Source: Symsagittifera roscoffensis (taxonomy: Eukaryota; Xenacoelomorpha; Acoela; Convolutidae). Taken from it: a DNA stretch of 64,000 nucleotides. The notes below the pieces were generated by a model. It was given only the letters and a program-made list of their open reading frames with translations, was not told the origin of the DNA and ran no database searches. Location: contig NC_087062.1 of assembly GCF_963678635.1 (NCBI RefSeq), positions 39,913,676-39,977,675 of the forward strand. Reading direction: 5' to 3'. The translations under genes were made by a program, and so were the position numbers. The stretch's first letter is position 1. Each line of letters begins with the position of its first letter. This document shows positions 22,761 to 34,600 of the stretch, in pieces.

Positions 22761-24830
22761 ACATTTTGAGTTCTGGTTCGGGAATGTGGACACATTAACT
22801 CCTGATAAATTCAGTGAACTACAAGTTCTCTTTCAACAAGCAAATATGTTACCACACATCATTGCCCTAACTGAAGCGAAACCCAACGTTTTGTTTACGA
22901 AAGGACATCGATTACAAGGAAATAAAAGATGACTCTGGTTTTGAGGAACTGCAAGTATACAATCTACTGCTAACAAAGGGAGAAGTTGTGATAGCTTCAA
23001 CTTATCGGAGCCCATCATCAACCCCCAAAAACAACTACGACCTTAACAACTTCTTAAGAAGCATTGGATCCAACCGTTCTAGATACATTGTACTAGGAGA
23101 CATGAATTACAGAGATATAGATTGGCAATATATCAGCACGAGTCATGACGAGAACAGCAAGGAACATCAATTCATTGAAGCGGTAAAAGATTCTTATCTC
23201 AATCAACACATTGTTAGACCAACGCGTTTGATCAAAAACAACCAACCATCTTTACTAGATCTCATGCTAGCCGACAAAACCCTGGTAACAATTAGCATAG
23301 AGTACATCTCCCCGCTGGGTAAGGGTGATCACACACTGATTCAGCCAAAATTTGATCTGTGGACAACAAAGCGATGTAAAGAGAGACTGAATTAAAACAA
23401 AGGGAGCTACGTGGAACTCCGCTCAGAGTTAAACACCAACATAATGTATGAAGAATTGCAAAACTAGGAAAAATTTAAAAGCACTCTTGATTGTGTTGTT
23501 AAGAAGTTCATCCCTAAAATTAAAGTTCATCCCCAAATTAAAATTAAAGTGAGAGATGCATTTCGTGAAAAACAAAAAAAATTTGGAGAGATTTCAGGGG
23601 AGATAAGACACAAAAAAATTATGAAAAATACTTGAAGGTTCAAAACAAAGTCAGGAAACTGTCGCGGAACTGTGTTCGAATACATGAAGAAGATATATCA
23701 AAGAGCATAAAATAGCCACCTAAAAAGTTTTGGAACTATAAAAACAAAAAATAAAATCACATGAGACGATACCTGCACTCAAAATTAGCCATAATAATTG
23801 GGTAAAGACCGACAAGGAGAAAGCGACTGCCCTTTCTGATTTCTTCAATTCAGTTTTCACCATAGAAACACCTGGCAGCTAGAATTTAATGAATCTCCAA
23901 GATCAGCAAAAATCAGATGATCTATATCTCTCGAAAGAGTTATTACTAAATGAATTTGCAGCGTTAGACACCAAGAAATCGATGGGAGCTGACAATGTTC
24001 ACCCAAAATTTTTGAGCGAATGCCGATATGAATTAGCTAAAATACTGTGTTCTTTAATGCAAAACTCCTGGGATAAGGGAGAAATACCCGATGATTGCAA
24101 ATGCGCAAATATAAGAGCGATTCACAAAAGTGAATCAAACATTTACAGACCTGTTAGTCTCATATCAATCTGTTGCAAAATAATGGAAAAAGTGATAAGA
24201 AGACACCTGTTTGACTTCTTGAGACAAAATAACATCTTATCAGACAAACAGTATGGTTTCTTACCAGGTCGATCAACGACTCTCCAGTTATTAAAAGCGC
24301 TCGACGACTGGACTGCGGAACTGGACAAGGGTTATGAGGTAGACATATGTACATTGACTTCCAAAAAGCTTTTGATAGCGTTCCCCATAAAAAACTATTA
24401 AACACAATATCAAAATATGAGATCAAAGGGAAAACTTTGAACTAGATCACAGCATTCTTAATGGATAGGAGGCAACGGGTAGTGGTAAACATAAGTTTTT
24501 CGGAGACGGCACCAGTTTTCAGCGGAGTCCCACAAGGATCTGTCCTGGGACCAATACTTTTTTTGCTATATATCAACGCGATGACGGATGGCATTACATC
24601 CCCTACGCTTCTATACGCAGATGACGCCAAAATATTCAGCTCAATTACTAATGAGACTCAAGAGGAAAAACTACAAATTGACCTGAATGAAATTTCCCAA
24701 TGGGTTGAAAGCAGTTTAATGAAGTTCAACCTGACAAAATGTCATACACTCTTCCTAACGGGAAGAACGAAACAATTTTAACGGAACTATACCTTAAATG
24801 GCGGAAAACAACTAAGTAAAGTTGAATCAG
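22740..24830 (+). pseudogene. LINE L4 ORF2 remnant: endonuclease, linker, reverse transcriptase
   Basis: Endonuclease: FWFGNVDTLTPDKF and HIIALTEAKPN (to 22932), then 22988-23395 with STYRSPSS, LGDMNYRDIDW and GKGDHTL. Linker 23400-23880 with several breaks. RT: 23889-24401 with LDTKKSMGADNVHPKFL, the block IYRPVSLISICCKIMEKVI and YGFLPGRSTTLQLL; a shift after DICTLTSKK; then 24461-24781 with GVPQGSVLGPILFLLYIN, LLYADDAKIF and LTKCHTLFL. These are the standard RT blocks of CR1-like elements. No RNase H is seen. Confidence 0.85.
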
Positions 24831-25340
24831 TGTGACATTCGACCAGAATGTACGAAAATGCAGTTTCGCAATCGAAATTTTATCGATCTGAAAAAGGACA
24901 TCTAACCTGGAAGATCTATTGTTTTAATGGATAAGCAGCGTTATTTGAACGATTAGAAGAATCGGGAAGGGTTGGTCTTAACTGACATGCTAAATTTTAA
25001 AATTTCAATTTGGACGTGAACGACACGTAACCTTTTTATATTTCGCACACACTGAAACGGCGAAACAGAACAACATTAGTTGCAGTGAAAATAACTACGA
25101 GAAAACTACAACAGAGTGAAACTGTGATTGGAATTTGTCAGGAACCATTCCGAGTTGTAATGATTGTGCCGCTACAATCGTTACAACGTAGAACCCGAGA
25201 AAAGAGAAGGGTGTTAAGACGGAAAAAAGTAACGTTTTGTCGACCCGATGTTAGGAAAACCACGAAAAGAACTGGCTTTGGCAGAGACGGTGAAAAGCAT
25301 GTAGAGCTGTGTTTAGACGCTAGCCAGTCGTTTTAGAACC
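24831..25340 (+). mobile_element. 5' LTR of older element
   Basis: Starts TGTGACATTCGACC directly after LINE sequence and ends at about TTTTAGAACC, followed by TGGCT in the PBS position. A TATA-like TTTTTATATTTC lies near 25032-25043 in sense orientation. Length 510 bp, matching the copies at 8460-8964 and 14913-15418. The right edge is inferred from the TGG and from the younger element. Confidence 0.6.
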
Positions 25341-28300
25341 TGGCTTTATTTTTCGTCGATATGTACCTCCGGGCGAATGCTACATAGATGTTTTTATGGC
25401 GCTACTGGATGTTATTTTTTTTAACATCATGACCAGCAGAACCGTTAACGAGCACTCCGCGCCGAGCGGATGCTCAAAACAACGCCCTGACCACCGGGGC
25501 GGAAGGGTATTTTGGAACGTAGAAGCCTTCCGGATTCCCGTGAATAGCTTTTTAACCTAGTTAAGACCGAAAACTAACGAATCAGGAAGGGTGGGGGGGG
25601 GGGGATTGGCCGCCCCGTCTTTCCCTGAGAGGGGTTGTGACCACAAACACTTAAAGATATACAAGAAACCAAACAAAAAGTAGTATAGTACCTAAGAAAA
25701 ACAAAAAACATAAAAAATAACAAAAACAAAAACAGTAGAAAAAAATATAAAATCCATAGAAATCATCACCCCAGACGGGGTGTGATCCGACCCTCCCGTT
25801 TGTTGTTGTTAGATATATTGTTTTTACAGGCATTTATATCAGTCAGGATCGTTACGATCAATTTTGCGGCCCGTTTGTGGTGCTTTCACCGTAAGGTAAT
25901 TTGAGTATTTAAGCACGTTAATGCTAATTTGCGCTCAATCCGGAAGGGTCGCGGGATTAGAGAAGAAGACTGATCCGGCGAGCAGTTCAAGGAGCGCAAG
26001 AAGGGGCTCAAGGACAGCAACAATCTACTGTTGGATATCGTTAAAAGTTTTGTTCCCCTTTTGGTACAAAAAGTAACATATTACTCTGTGGGGGGCTCGA
26101 CAGTGACTTCACTGTAGTGACCCTTCACTGAACTGCGAATTTCCGAGTTAAGCAAGTAATTCGGATATTGAAAAAACATGGCGGGGTATAGTATTACTAG
26201 TATTATTATTTATACAGCCTATATTATTACTCCTATATCGTTTTTTAGTGAAAAACACAGTGAGCGGACCGGTTTTTAGGGTCAAAATCGCGATTTTTGA
26301 GATATCAATATTTTTTGAAACGGAAAAAAGCGCTAACTTAGTGAGTTACATCGTAAATGTACTAGTATAATAGGTAGAAACGGTTAAGTTTAGTTCGAAG
26401 ATGGTTGGAACTTATTGTGTACCAAAAACCGAATTTTCTTGATTTTTGAAAAAACAAAACGCTACAAAATACTAGAAGACCAGAAAATTAGAACCAGGAC
26501 AGTAAAAATAGTTGTTCGGACAAAATTCACTAGTGAATTGACAGGCTTTAAAACTCGTTTGCCGATAACCTTCCGGGTTACAGTGAAATCGAACTTAACG
26601 TGTTTGATTTAGTGGATTCAGCTTTCCGGAAGGGTCCAAATAGCATTGTTTTTGGCAAAATTTTTCAGCTGGAACGTTTTAGATCGGGTTTTTTTGCATT
26701 GAACTAGAAGAGTATAGGCCTTCTGAGCTCGGATCAAAAAATTTTAGATCAAAAAGAACAGAATTGCGAAAAAGTTTAATAATTTTGAAACTACTGGACA
26801 GATCCAGTCGATCTTGGTACCATTAGATCAAAAATTAGGTGAGCTTACTCATAGAAACATTAAATTGAATTGTCAAATAAGAGGCTTAGCTTCAATCCGG
26901 AAGGGTCGTGGGAAAGAACATATATCCTTCCTAGTTAGTTCCAACAGCATAATATCATCGCAGAACGTATCCGGAAGGGTATCGGGTGAAAATTTTGAAA
27001 GTCTCTGAAAAGCTATTTTTACAATCCGGAGGGGTCCCAATCCGGAAGGGTCCCAATTTTGCCAATCCAGAGGGGTCTTATTTTTGCCAATCCGGAAGGG
27101 TCTTAGTGTTTGCCAATCCGGAAGGGTCTTATTTTTGCCAATCCGGAAGGGTCCCAATTTTGCCAATCCGAAAGGGTCCTAATTTTCCCAATCCGGAGGG
27201 GTCTTGTTTTTGCCAATCCGGAAGGGTTCCGATTTTTTTCAATCCGGAGGGGTCTTGTTTTTGCCAATCCGGAAGGGTCTTATTTTTGCCAATCCGCAAG
27301 GGTTACAATTTTGGCAATCCGGAAGCGTCCCAATTTTGCCAAACCGGAAGGGTCCTAATTTTCCCAATCCGGAGGGGTCTTGTTTTTGCCAATCCGGAAG
27401 GGTCTTATTTTTGCCAATCCGCATGGGTTACAATTTTGGCAATCAGGAGGGATCTTATTTTTGCCAATCCGGAAGGGTCCCAATTTTGCCAATCCGGAAG
27501 GGTCTTATTTTTGCCGATCCGGAAGCGTCCTAATTTTCCCAATCCGGAGGGGTCTTGTTTTTGCCAATCCGGAAGGGTTCCGATTTTTTTCAATCCGGAG
27601 GGGTCTTGTTTTTGCCAATCCGGAAGGGTCTTATTTTTGTCAATCCGGAAGGGTTACAATTTTGGCAATCCGGAGGGGTCTTGTTTTTGCCAATCAGGAA
27701 GGGTCCTAATTTTGCCAATCCGGAGGGGTCTTGTTTTTGCCAATCCGGAAGGGTCCCAATCTTCCCAATCCGGAGGGGTCCCCATTTTGCCAATCCGGAG
27801 GGGTCTTGTTTTTTGCCAATCCGGAGAGGTACTCTTCTTGCCAATCCGGAGGGGTCTTATTTTTGCCAATCCGGAGGGGTACTATTTTTTGTTAAAACTA
27901 AAGTAGACAGAAGAATAGGAAATAGTGATAGGTATTAGGTTATTAAGAGACAGGTTAGGAACCAGTGACTGCACTGGTAACTTGCCTTTTATAAAAGACC
28001 TGACCAAAACAAAACAGCTCTAAACTCGGATATTCGCGACACTAAGTCTAAATTGAAAAAAAGTTTGTAACTGGTTTGTGTGGATTGAAATCCAAATCGT
28101 TTTTGAGAAAAGTGATTGCCCTGAGGATTTTAGAAGGTCTATCTCGGGAAATCCGCAGGCAGATAGGTAACATAGGACTCGGTGGGTGCATTAGACGCCC
28201 ACTTGAGAAAATTACTGCCTTCAATTTTTCTTTGTTTGGTGCAGCACGAAGCAGAGAAAGCTCTTTCTTTAGAAGCAAGTTCGACTATTACATTGCGACT

Positions 28301-28639
28301 GACTGAAGTACGGAACACATACGTTTTTCATTGAAAACATTCTTATTTTTCTTCATTTTGGTTTTAAATCAATAATATCTGTCTTTGATTGGGTAGTGAG
28401 AACACTATCTTTTAAATAAACTGATATCATCATACTGTGCTATTGTCATATCGTACAATTCTTAATCGATTATTGTGAATAATTTCTATACACGCTGTAC
28501 TGTGATAACATACAAGGATTCGTGGTCACTATTTAATTGAAACTCTTGGAATTTATTGTGTTCTGTTATTGTTATCAGTAGTCAGACTAAAAAGACACAT
28601 GCAATCGAATTGAGTGTATAGGCAGTAAGAAGTGATAAA
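25341..28639 (+). other. Leader (5' UTR) of older element
   Basis: About 3.3 kb without a credible gene. It has a G-run near 25591-25602, A-rich stretches at 25650-25760, a pair CCCCAGACGGGG near 25770, and several single copies of CCGGAAGGGTC (25945, 26627, 26896, 26969) that precede the dense array at 27023. Between 27894 and 28639 it is AT-rich with no feature I recognise. Its start is collinear with the leader of the younger element. Confidence 0.6.
27023..27893 (+). repeat. 25-bp minisatellite in leader, with about 175-bp higher-order period
   Basis: About 34 units with core CCAATCCGGAAGGGTC followed by TTATTTTTG or a variant (GGGGTCTTGTTTTTG, CCCAATTTTG, CCTAATTTTC). Variant types recur at about 175 bp (GGTCCTAATTTTCCC near 27176, 27352 and 27528), so groups of about seven units were copied together. 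Long open frames run through it on both strands; these follow from the repeat having no stops and are not genes. Confidence 0.95.
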
Positions 28640-31600
28640 TTGAAAATGAGTCTATACAAGTCAAGGATACCTAAACTAAGTGATAGCTCCAGGAAATTCA
28701 TACCAGAGAAACAGAGAAAAGCAATGAACGACCTTTTTGTGGAAAGGATTACACGAACCCGGACCGACAAAGGGAAGAAAGTTTCAGGCCGAATGGTTGA
28801 AACCGGGAGTCAAAAGTCCTCAGAAGGACAGAAGGCAAGGTTAGAGGTAGAGGTCCATCCGGACCCTGCCATGGATGAGTACCAGGAGGGACATGGACCG
28901 GAAAGGAGAGGAAACAGAAGATTGGCGAGTGAATCTACTCCGGTAGAACAAGACCAAGATTTTGCCACTTCCACCGGGACCCTGGACCGAGAAGAGATGT
29001 CGAAACTGTCCGACATCTCTACTGAAAATTTGGCGACTACAAGATCACCCACAGACAACACCATGATGCTTGGCGTGACGGAGAAACCGGAAACGTCCTC
29101 ATCATTTTCAGAAAGAGTGAAAACACTTTCGGAAACTTCTTTCCATTTACCATGGGAACGGGTACAGGCGATGAAGCAGAAAAACGGAAAGAAAAAGAGG
29201 ACGATGACGGGCAAGATGACTTTAGATCTCAAGTCAGCCTCAATAGCTCGACTCAGGAGAATGACGAATACACCGATAGAGAGGCTGAGACCATGGACCA
29301 ATTTGTTGTGGTGAGGAAAATAAGCAAGACCACAAACGGATCAGGCCAGTCAGGAGACTTTGTGAACATGAAAATCTCGGAAATGCGAACTTTGAAGAAC
29401 AGAAACACAGGGCTATGTGACGCACCTGCAAATCCAGATTAAAAGACGTCGAGGCAGAGAATCAAAGCCCGAATCTCGACCAGCACCAAGGTACCTGGCT
29501 GGGATCGACAGGGTGACACCGCCACTTGTGATGCCATTAGTGGACAACGGAGCATCAATTGAAGAAGCCTTGACCAACATAGTGGGCAGCATAGGAGAAC
29601 AGAATGAACAGATGTCCTTAAGAATGAGTGAACTAGAAAGGGCAGTCCACGTCGAGAGAGAAAATATGCGGAAAGAGATCAACCGCAACAGACAAGAAGT
29701 TAGTAGAAGCGAAAAACGCTTGAAGGAGAGAACGGATGAACACTTGGCGAAGGACTTGTCGCGAATGACGAGGGAAGCTGAGCAGAGAGAGCTACAATTG
29801 AGAGAAGACATGGAGAAGTTAAGAATTCAACAAGCGCAGACTCTTCGGACTCTTGACTCGAAGATAGATGCGATGATGGAGAGGCAAACTCAGGCCATCA
29901 TGGATAGCTTGGACGGGCTACTAGGCAGCAGGAGTGGATTAAAAAATGGGGAATCGAACTCGGGAGAACCCAGCAGGGAGGCGAAGGTGAACTTCAATTA
30001 AGAACAGAATAGGAGAAAGACATATGGATCCACTAGACGAAGGGGCAGTTCATCAGGCTATGCCACAGGGGACAATAGAACACGGGGCCCAAACATCAGA
30101 AGAAGCTCAACTGGCAACAGACAGACCTCAAAAGAACGACCGACGCAGGATACATATGCGACTGGGAGATGTGATTCCAGGAACAGGAGTCATGCGAGTC
30201 AAGGAAGAAACAACCCTAGCGATTCGGACAGGAGGGAAAATCCAGAGCCCTTATCAGGGGGCAATGATACTCAGGCGGGGCATTCAAGAGACGCTACATC
30301 AATGGCCACAGCCCTTGAACCTCTGAACAGGTCTTTGGAAACATTTCTTACGAGGTTATCTAGAAACAATGAACGTAGTGAAAAGTCCAAAAGGGTTTTT
30401 AAGAAACCAAGATGCTATAAAGACGAATCTGATGGTTGTATTGATACCTGGATAGAGGTGATGAAACTGCATTTTGAAGAAGAGGACTTGTCAGAAAGAC
30501 AAGAATGCAGTGCTCATACCAGCAACTTGGAAGGGACAGCCCTAAACTGTGTGAAGGCCAAAAAGCAATGCCAGCGGGATACTGCTGAGAAAATCTTTGA
30601 AATCTTGTTAAATCGTTTTGGCTCAGGGGTACAAGGACACCAAGCAATGATGCGCTTCGAGAAACGGAGGCAACGTGAAGATGAGACGATAGACAAGTTT
30701 CTAGACAATTTGGAGATGCTGAGGAGGCGTAGCCGACCAGATGAGTCGAACAGAAGGATGAACCTGTCAGTAGCCTCAAAATTCATCGATGGTGTGAAGA
30801 ATGATGAGCTTCGAACAGTGTTAGCGACAATTTATACACCACTCTCAACCAATGCACCAACACCAGAGTAATTGTGATTCAAGTCTAAAGAATATCTTTT
30901 GCTGAAGCCTCCATCAAGATCTGGATATTACAAGAACAATTATGGCAATTTTAACAACGGACCAGCAAACCAAGGAAACAACTGGTACAAACCAAGAGAC
31001 GATATGGAGAAGAGACGCTCTTGTGCAAATTGCAGTTCGACGGACCATCATGTGTCAGCATGCCCAACTTACAAACAGAGCTTGAAAGCAATAGGCTTTA
31101 GCCTCGAGGATGAGGATGCGTCAGAGGTTGATCATGAAGATTTCATGAGAGGAGTTATTGCGAAGTTCGGCCCGAGGTGTTTATTTTGTAACTTGGCAGG
31201 TCATTTTAAATCGGATTGCCCACAATTCTGGGATGCTGTAGCAGACATAAAGCATCCAAGGCATGAGGAAGCTTTATCGGGTGTGAAAGCCAGCAAAGCT
31301 CGCCTGTTGAGTGAAGCGGAGGCACGCAGAAAAGAAAAACCGCAAGAGCTGGCAACGAAGAAGATGCAGTCGGTAACGGAAGAGATACGTGAACCCGAAA
31401 CGATGACTGCAGTGGATGACTTCAAAATCGACTATAGGGCAGCCGCGAGGGATGCTCTAAGAAGAGTCCAGCAGGAATTGGTGACGAAAGAGATCGAACA
31501 AAAGGTGAAGCTCGAACTAGAGATGAGAAAATTCAGAAAAAGGCTGAACGCCTTCGAGGCATCAGAATTCGAAGAAACGAAAGCACCAAGTAGTTTGAGC

Positions 31601-34600
31601 GTGAAACTAAATGTGATGTCTGGGCAAACGTTCGGGATGGTGCCACAGGGAAGCAGAATACATTCAATAATTTTAGTTGCGGGGCATCAGGTGATCAGAA
31701 ATCTAAGTTAACCTTCAGAGTTCACTATGATGCAATTAGACACATATGCTGTTTATCTGAGACAGGTAGAGCCACGCACTGAGTCGAGGGCTGTACGAGC
31801 GTTGTTGACGACGGGTGGCCCTCGATCGAAGAAACTCGGGCGTTACGTGGAAGTCTATGGACCTTATCAAGTGATGTTGAACGTTGACGGGGTAAGTATC
31901 TACACTAGGACCTACGTCACAACAGATAGCGACCAAATGGGGCAGATATATTTGAGACAAGAAGAACTTAAGGTCCGCAGAATTGGCCATGACGCCATGA
32001 TGGAGCAGGACGCGGTTCACATTGGATACGAAGCAGATTTGACTGCACATCTGCTCGACACCAACGGTAAGAAAATCGGAGTCACAGGGCTCCTGGACAC
32101 AGGAGCGGTAGTAGGCGTGATGCCGATAAAAACTTGGGAAAGAATGGGCTTCACGAGGGAAGATCTAACTCCAATGAACCTAAGGTTGGCAGCCGCCAAC
32201 CGCGGAGCAATCTATGTGGCCGGAAGGACACCAATAACGGTCCTTCACATGGGAGGACGCGATCTTTGGATGAGCTTCTTGGTGGTTGAAAATCTGGACG
32301 ACTTCGATGTGATGATTGACTTGAACAACGGTCTAATGAGGATTAGAAACCCCGACCGGAAGTTTGTTAAGAAACCAATTAATAGAATAATAACAGATGA
32401 AAACAAGGTACCAATCTTTTTAGATAGAAAGGTAAAACTACAGCCGGGACAAGATGTAGTAGCAATTTTCAGAATGAGAAATTTGAATTCGTTAAGTGAT
32501 AGTAAACAGGTTTGTTTGGTACCGAACCCAAATAGTCAATGCTCAGTGATTTTAGGCCGGAACTTCTCGGTAACTCGAAACGGACTGTGTGGCAGTGTGT
32601 TATAGAACACACTGGACACCACGGTTTCAAGCCAGCGTGGAAAGAGACTTGGTTACGCTTTGCCGATGACGACCGACTATGAAGAGACACAAAACTTGAA
32701 GAGATATAGTGTGAAAGACTGCCCTTATCATGCCAACAAATATACAATTTTAAAAAGAATTAATGAATTCAAACCTATTCATAAACTGTTTTCAATGAAA
32801 TCCGAAACAGACGACGGCTTGTCGAGCTTCTCGAATTTTCCGGAACGCCCCTCGTCATATGAACCAGAATCTGACAAACAGGTTTTGCCAGAAATAGAAC
32901 ACTTAAAAGGGAAAATAGGCGAGGGGGATTTTGAATCATTACTGGCGGTTTTAAATCGGAACGCGGATGTATTTTCAAAACATAAGGCGGATATCGGTTG
33001 TTGCAACTTCGTCGAACACGAAATCGAACTAGAGGAAGGCGCCATTCCCCATAGGGAAGGCGCAAGACGAATGACACCACATAAATCGGAAGCGTGCCGG
33101 GCGGAAATAGAAATGTTGCTCGAATACGACATGATAGAACCCTCGAAATCGCCGTGGGCTTGCGGGGTAGTCTGGAAAAAAGAAAGGGGCAACTTAGGTT
33201 CTGTTGCAACTTTCGCTACTTGAACGCGGTGACAATAAAATATGCGTACCCGATACCGCGAATAGACGAGAGCCTCTCGAAACTTGGTGACGCCAAGTTC
33301 TTCACCACACTGAACTTTGATACTGCCTTCTAGCAGGTCCCTCTGCGGAAGAAGGACAGAGAAATTCGCATGTGAATTGGGGTTGTACCAGTGGATGAGG
33401 ATGCCCCCTCGGCTTGTTCAACGCAACGGCCACTTTTAAAAGACGGCCACTTTGGCTGCATGATGAGAGCAGGCTTGAAATGCAAACCATCGAAATGTGA
33501 GATCCTCAGGGATTCAATGATGTATCTAGGAAGAATGGTGGACAGGCATGGCGTGAGGCCAGACCCGGAAGCAGTAGAGGCTGTGTTGACATGGAGGGCT
33601 CCCAGAACGGATACACAACTCAGGAGCTTCCTAGGGTTTGCCAATTATTACCGTGAAATCATAAAAGGATATGCAGACAAGATATATCCCATGCAGAAGC
33701 TGATGCGCAACAAAAGAAAGAAGTTCGAATGGAACGAAGAAACACAAGCTGCATTCGAGAACATAAAACGGGAACTGTGCGAAGCGCCAGTGCTAGGCAT
33801 GCCTACAGAGAAGGGCATGTATGTTCTTGACACAGACGCATCAGTAGTAGCCATCTCAGGAATACTGCATCAGGAGCAGGAATGCAATGGAAGAACAGTT
33901 CTCCGTCCGATTGCATATGACAGCAAGGTGTTAAGTGACAATGAGATGAAATACGGTGCACCGAAAGCAGAAATGTTTGCAGTAGTCACATTCGTGGAAA
34001 AGTACCGCGCATGCTTGGGGAGCGCCACCTTTAAGCTACGCGTGGACAACAGGGCGCTATCCTGGTTGAAGATATACTCGATGGATCAGAGTTATATTGG
34101 CAGATGGATGGTAAGATTAGATGGCTACCACATGATAATCGAGCACAGGATGCGTGATAAACAACAGAATGCTGACAGCCTCAGCAGGAAGACCGATTTC
34201 TATGAAAGATTGGAACAGAAGCAAGCCAATCAGGCAGAAATCAAGGAAGGGTTCTCGTTTCTCGACAATGAAACTTATGAAGCGCTTACCTTGACGAGAT
34301 GGTTAGACAAGTCTGGACATCCGATTCCAGGACATCCTGAGTTACCGGTAGAGAAGGCAGCCGAGATAAAGATTCTATCTAAGAAGGACCCGGTGCCCTT
34401 GGATCTGTTGCTGCGCTCAAACTTGATCCAGCAGGAACTCTCTCGCATCAACATAAACAGCCTCTCATTATTGCTTAAAACGGTGCAGGTCACGCTACAA
34501 TTGTTGCGGATGCTGGGTGGTTTGTTGGAGAGAGAAGTAACCAGTGATGACTCCGAGTGGGCAGCAGCCATGGCATCACTGACAGTCAGCGAGAAGGTGA

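Larger units (their letters stand above)
1..24830. repeat. Patchwork tandem array of LINE copies (L0-L4) and spacers (S0-S3)
   Basis: Five LINE copies, all on the + strand, alternate with a spacer. L1 (5122-8459) matches L2 (11575-14912) at an offset of 6453 bp, and L4 matches L2 at an offset near 9453 bp. Spacers S0, S1 and S3 match each other at offsets of 6466 and about 9426-9453 bp. The order is L0-S0-L1-S1-L2-S2-L3-S3-L4, with short LTR-plus-leader pieces after L1 and L2. Identity varies by block, from almost complete (L1/L2; S1/S3 over 10860-11632) to clearly lower (S0/S3). This points to repeated unequal exchange or conversion, not one amplification. I see no host coding sequence inside it. 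Confidence 0.85.
21010..24830 (+). mobile_element. LINE copy L4, most complete, broken; cut by LTR at 24831
   Basis: The reference copy here: 5' ORF, ORF1, endonuclease, linker and reverse transcriptase without the internal deletion of L1 and L2. It carries about eight frame breaks. The 3' end of ORF2 stops in the sequence coding LNGGKQLSKVES, where TGTGACATTC starts the older gypsy element. The LINE 3' end should lie beyond that element, outside this window. Confidence 0.85.

Noticed and set aside
26986-27938. Long open frames with NPEG and CQSG-type repeats on both strands
   Set aside because: The 25-bp unit has no stop in several frames; the predicted repeat proteins are by-products of the minisatellite.
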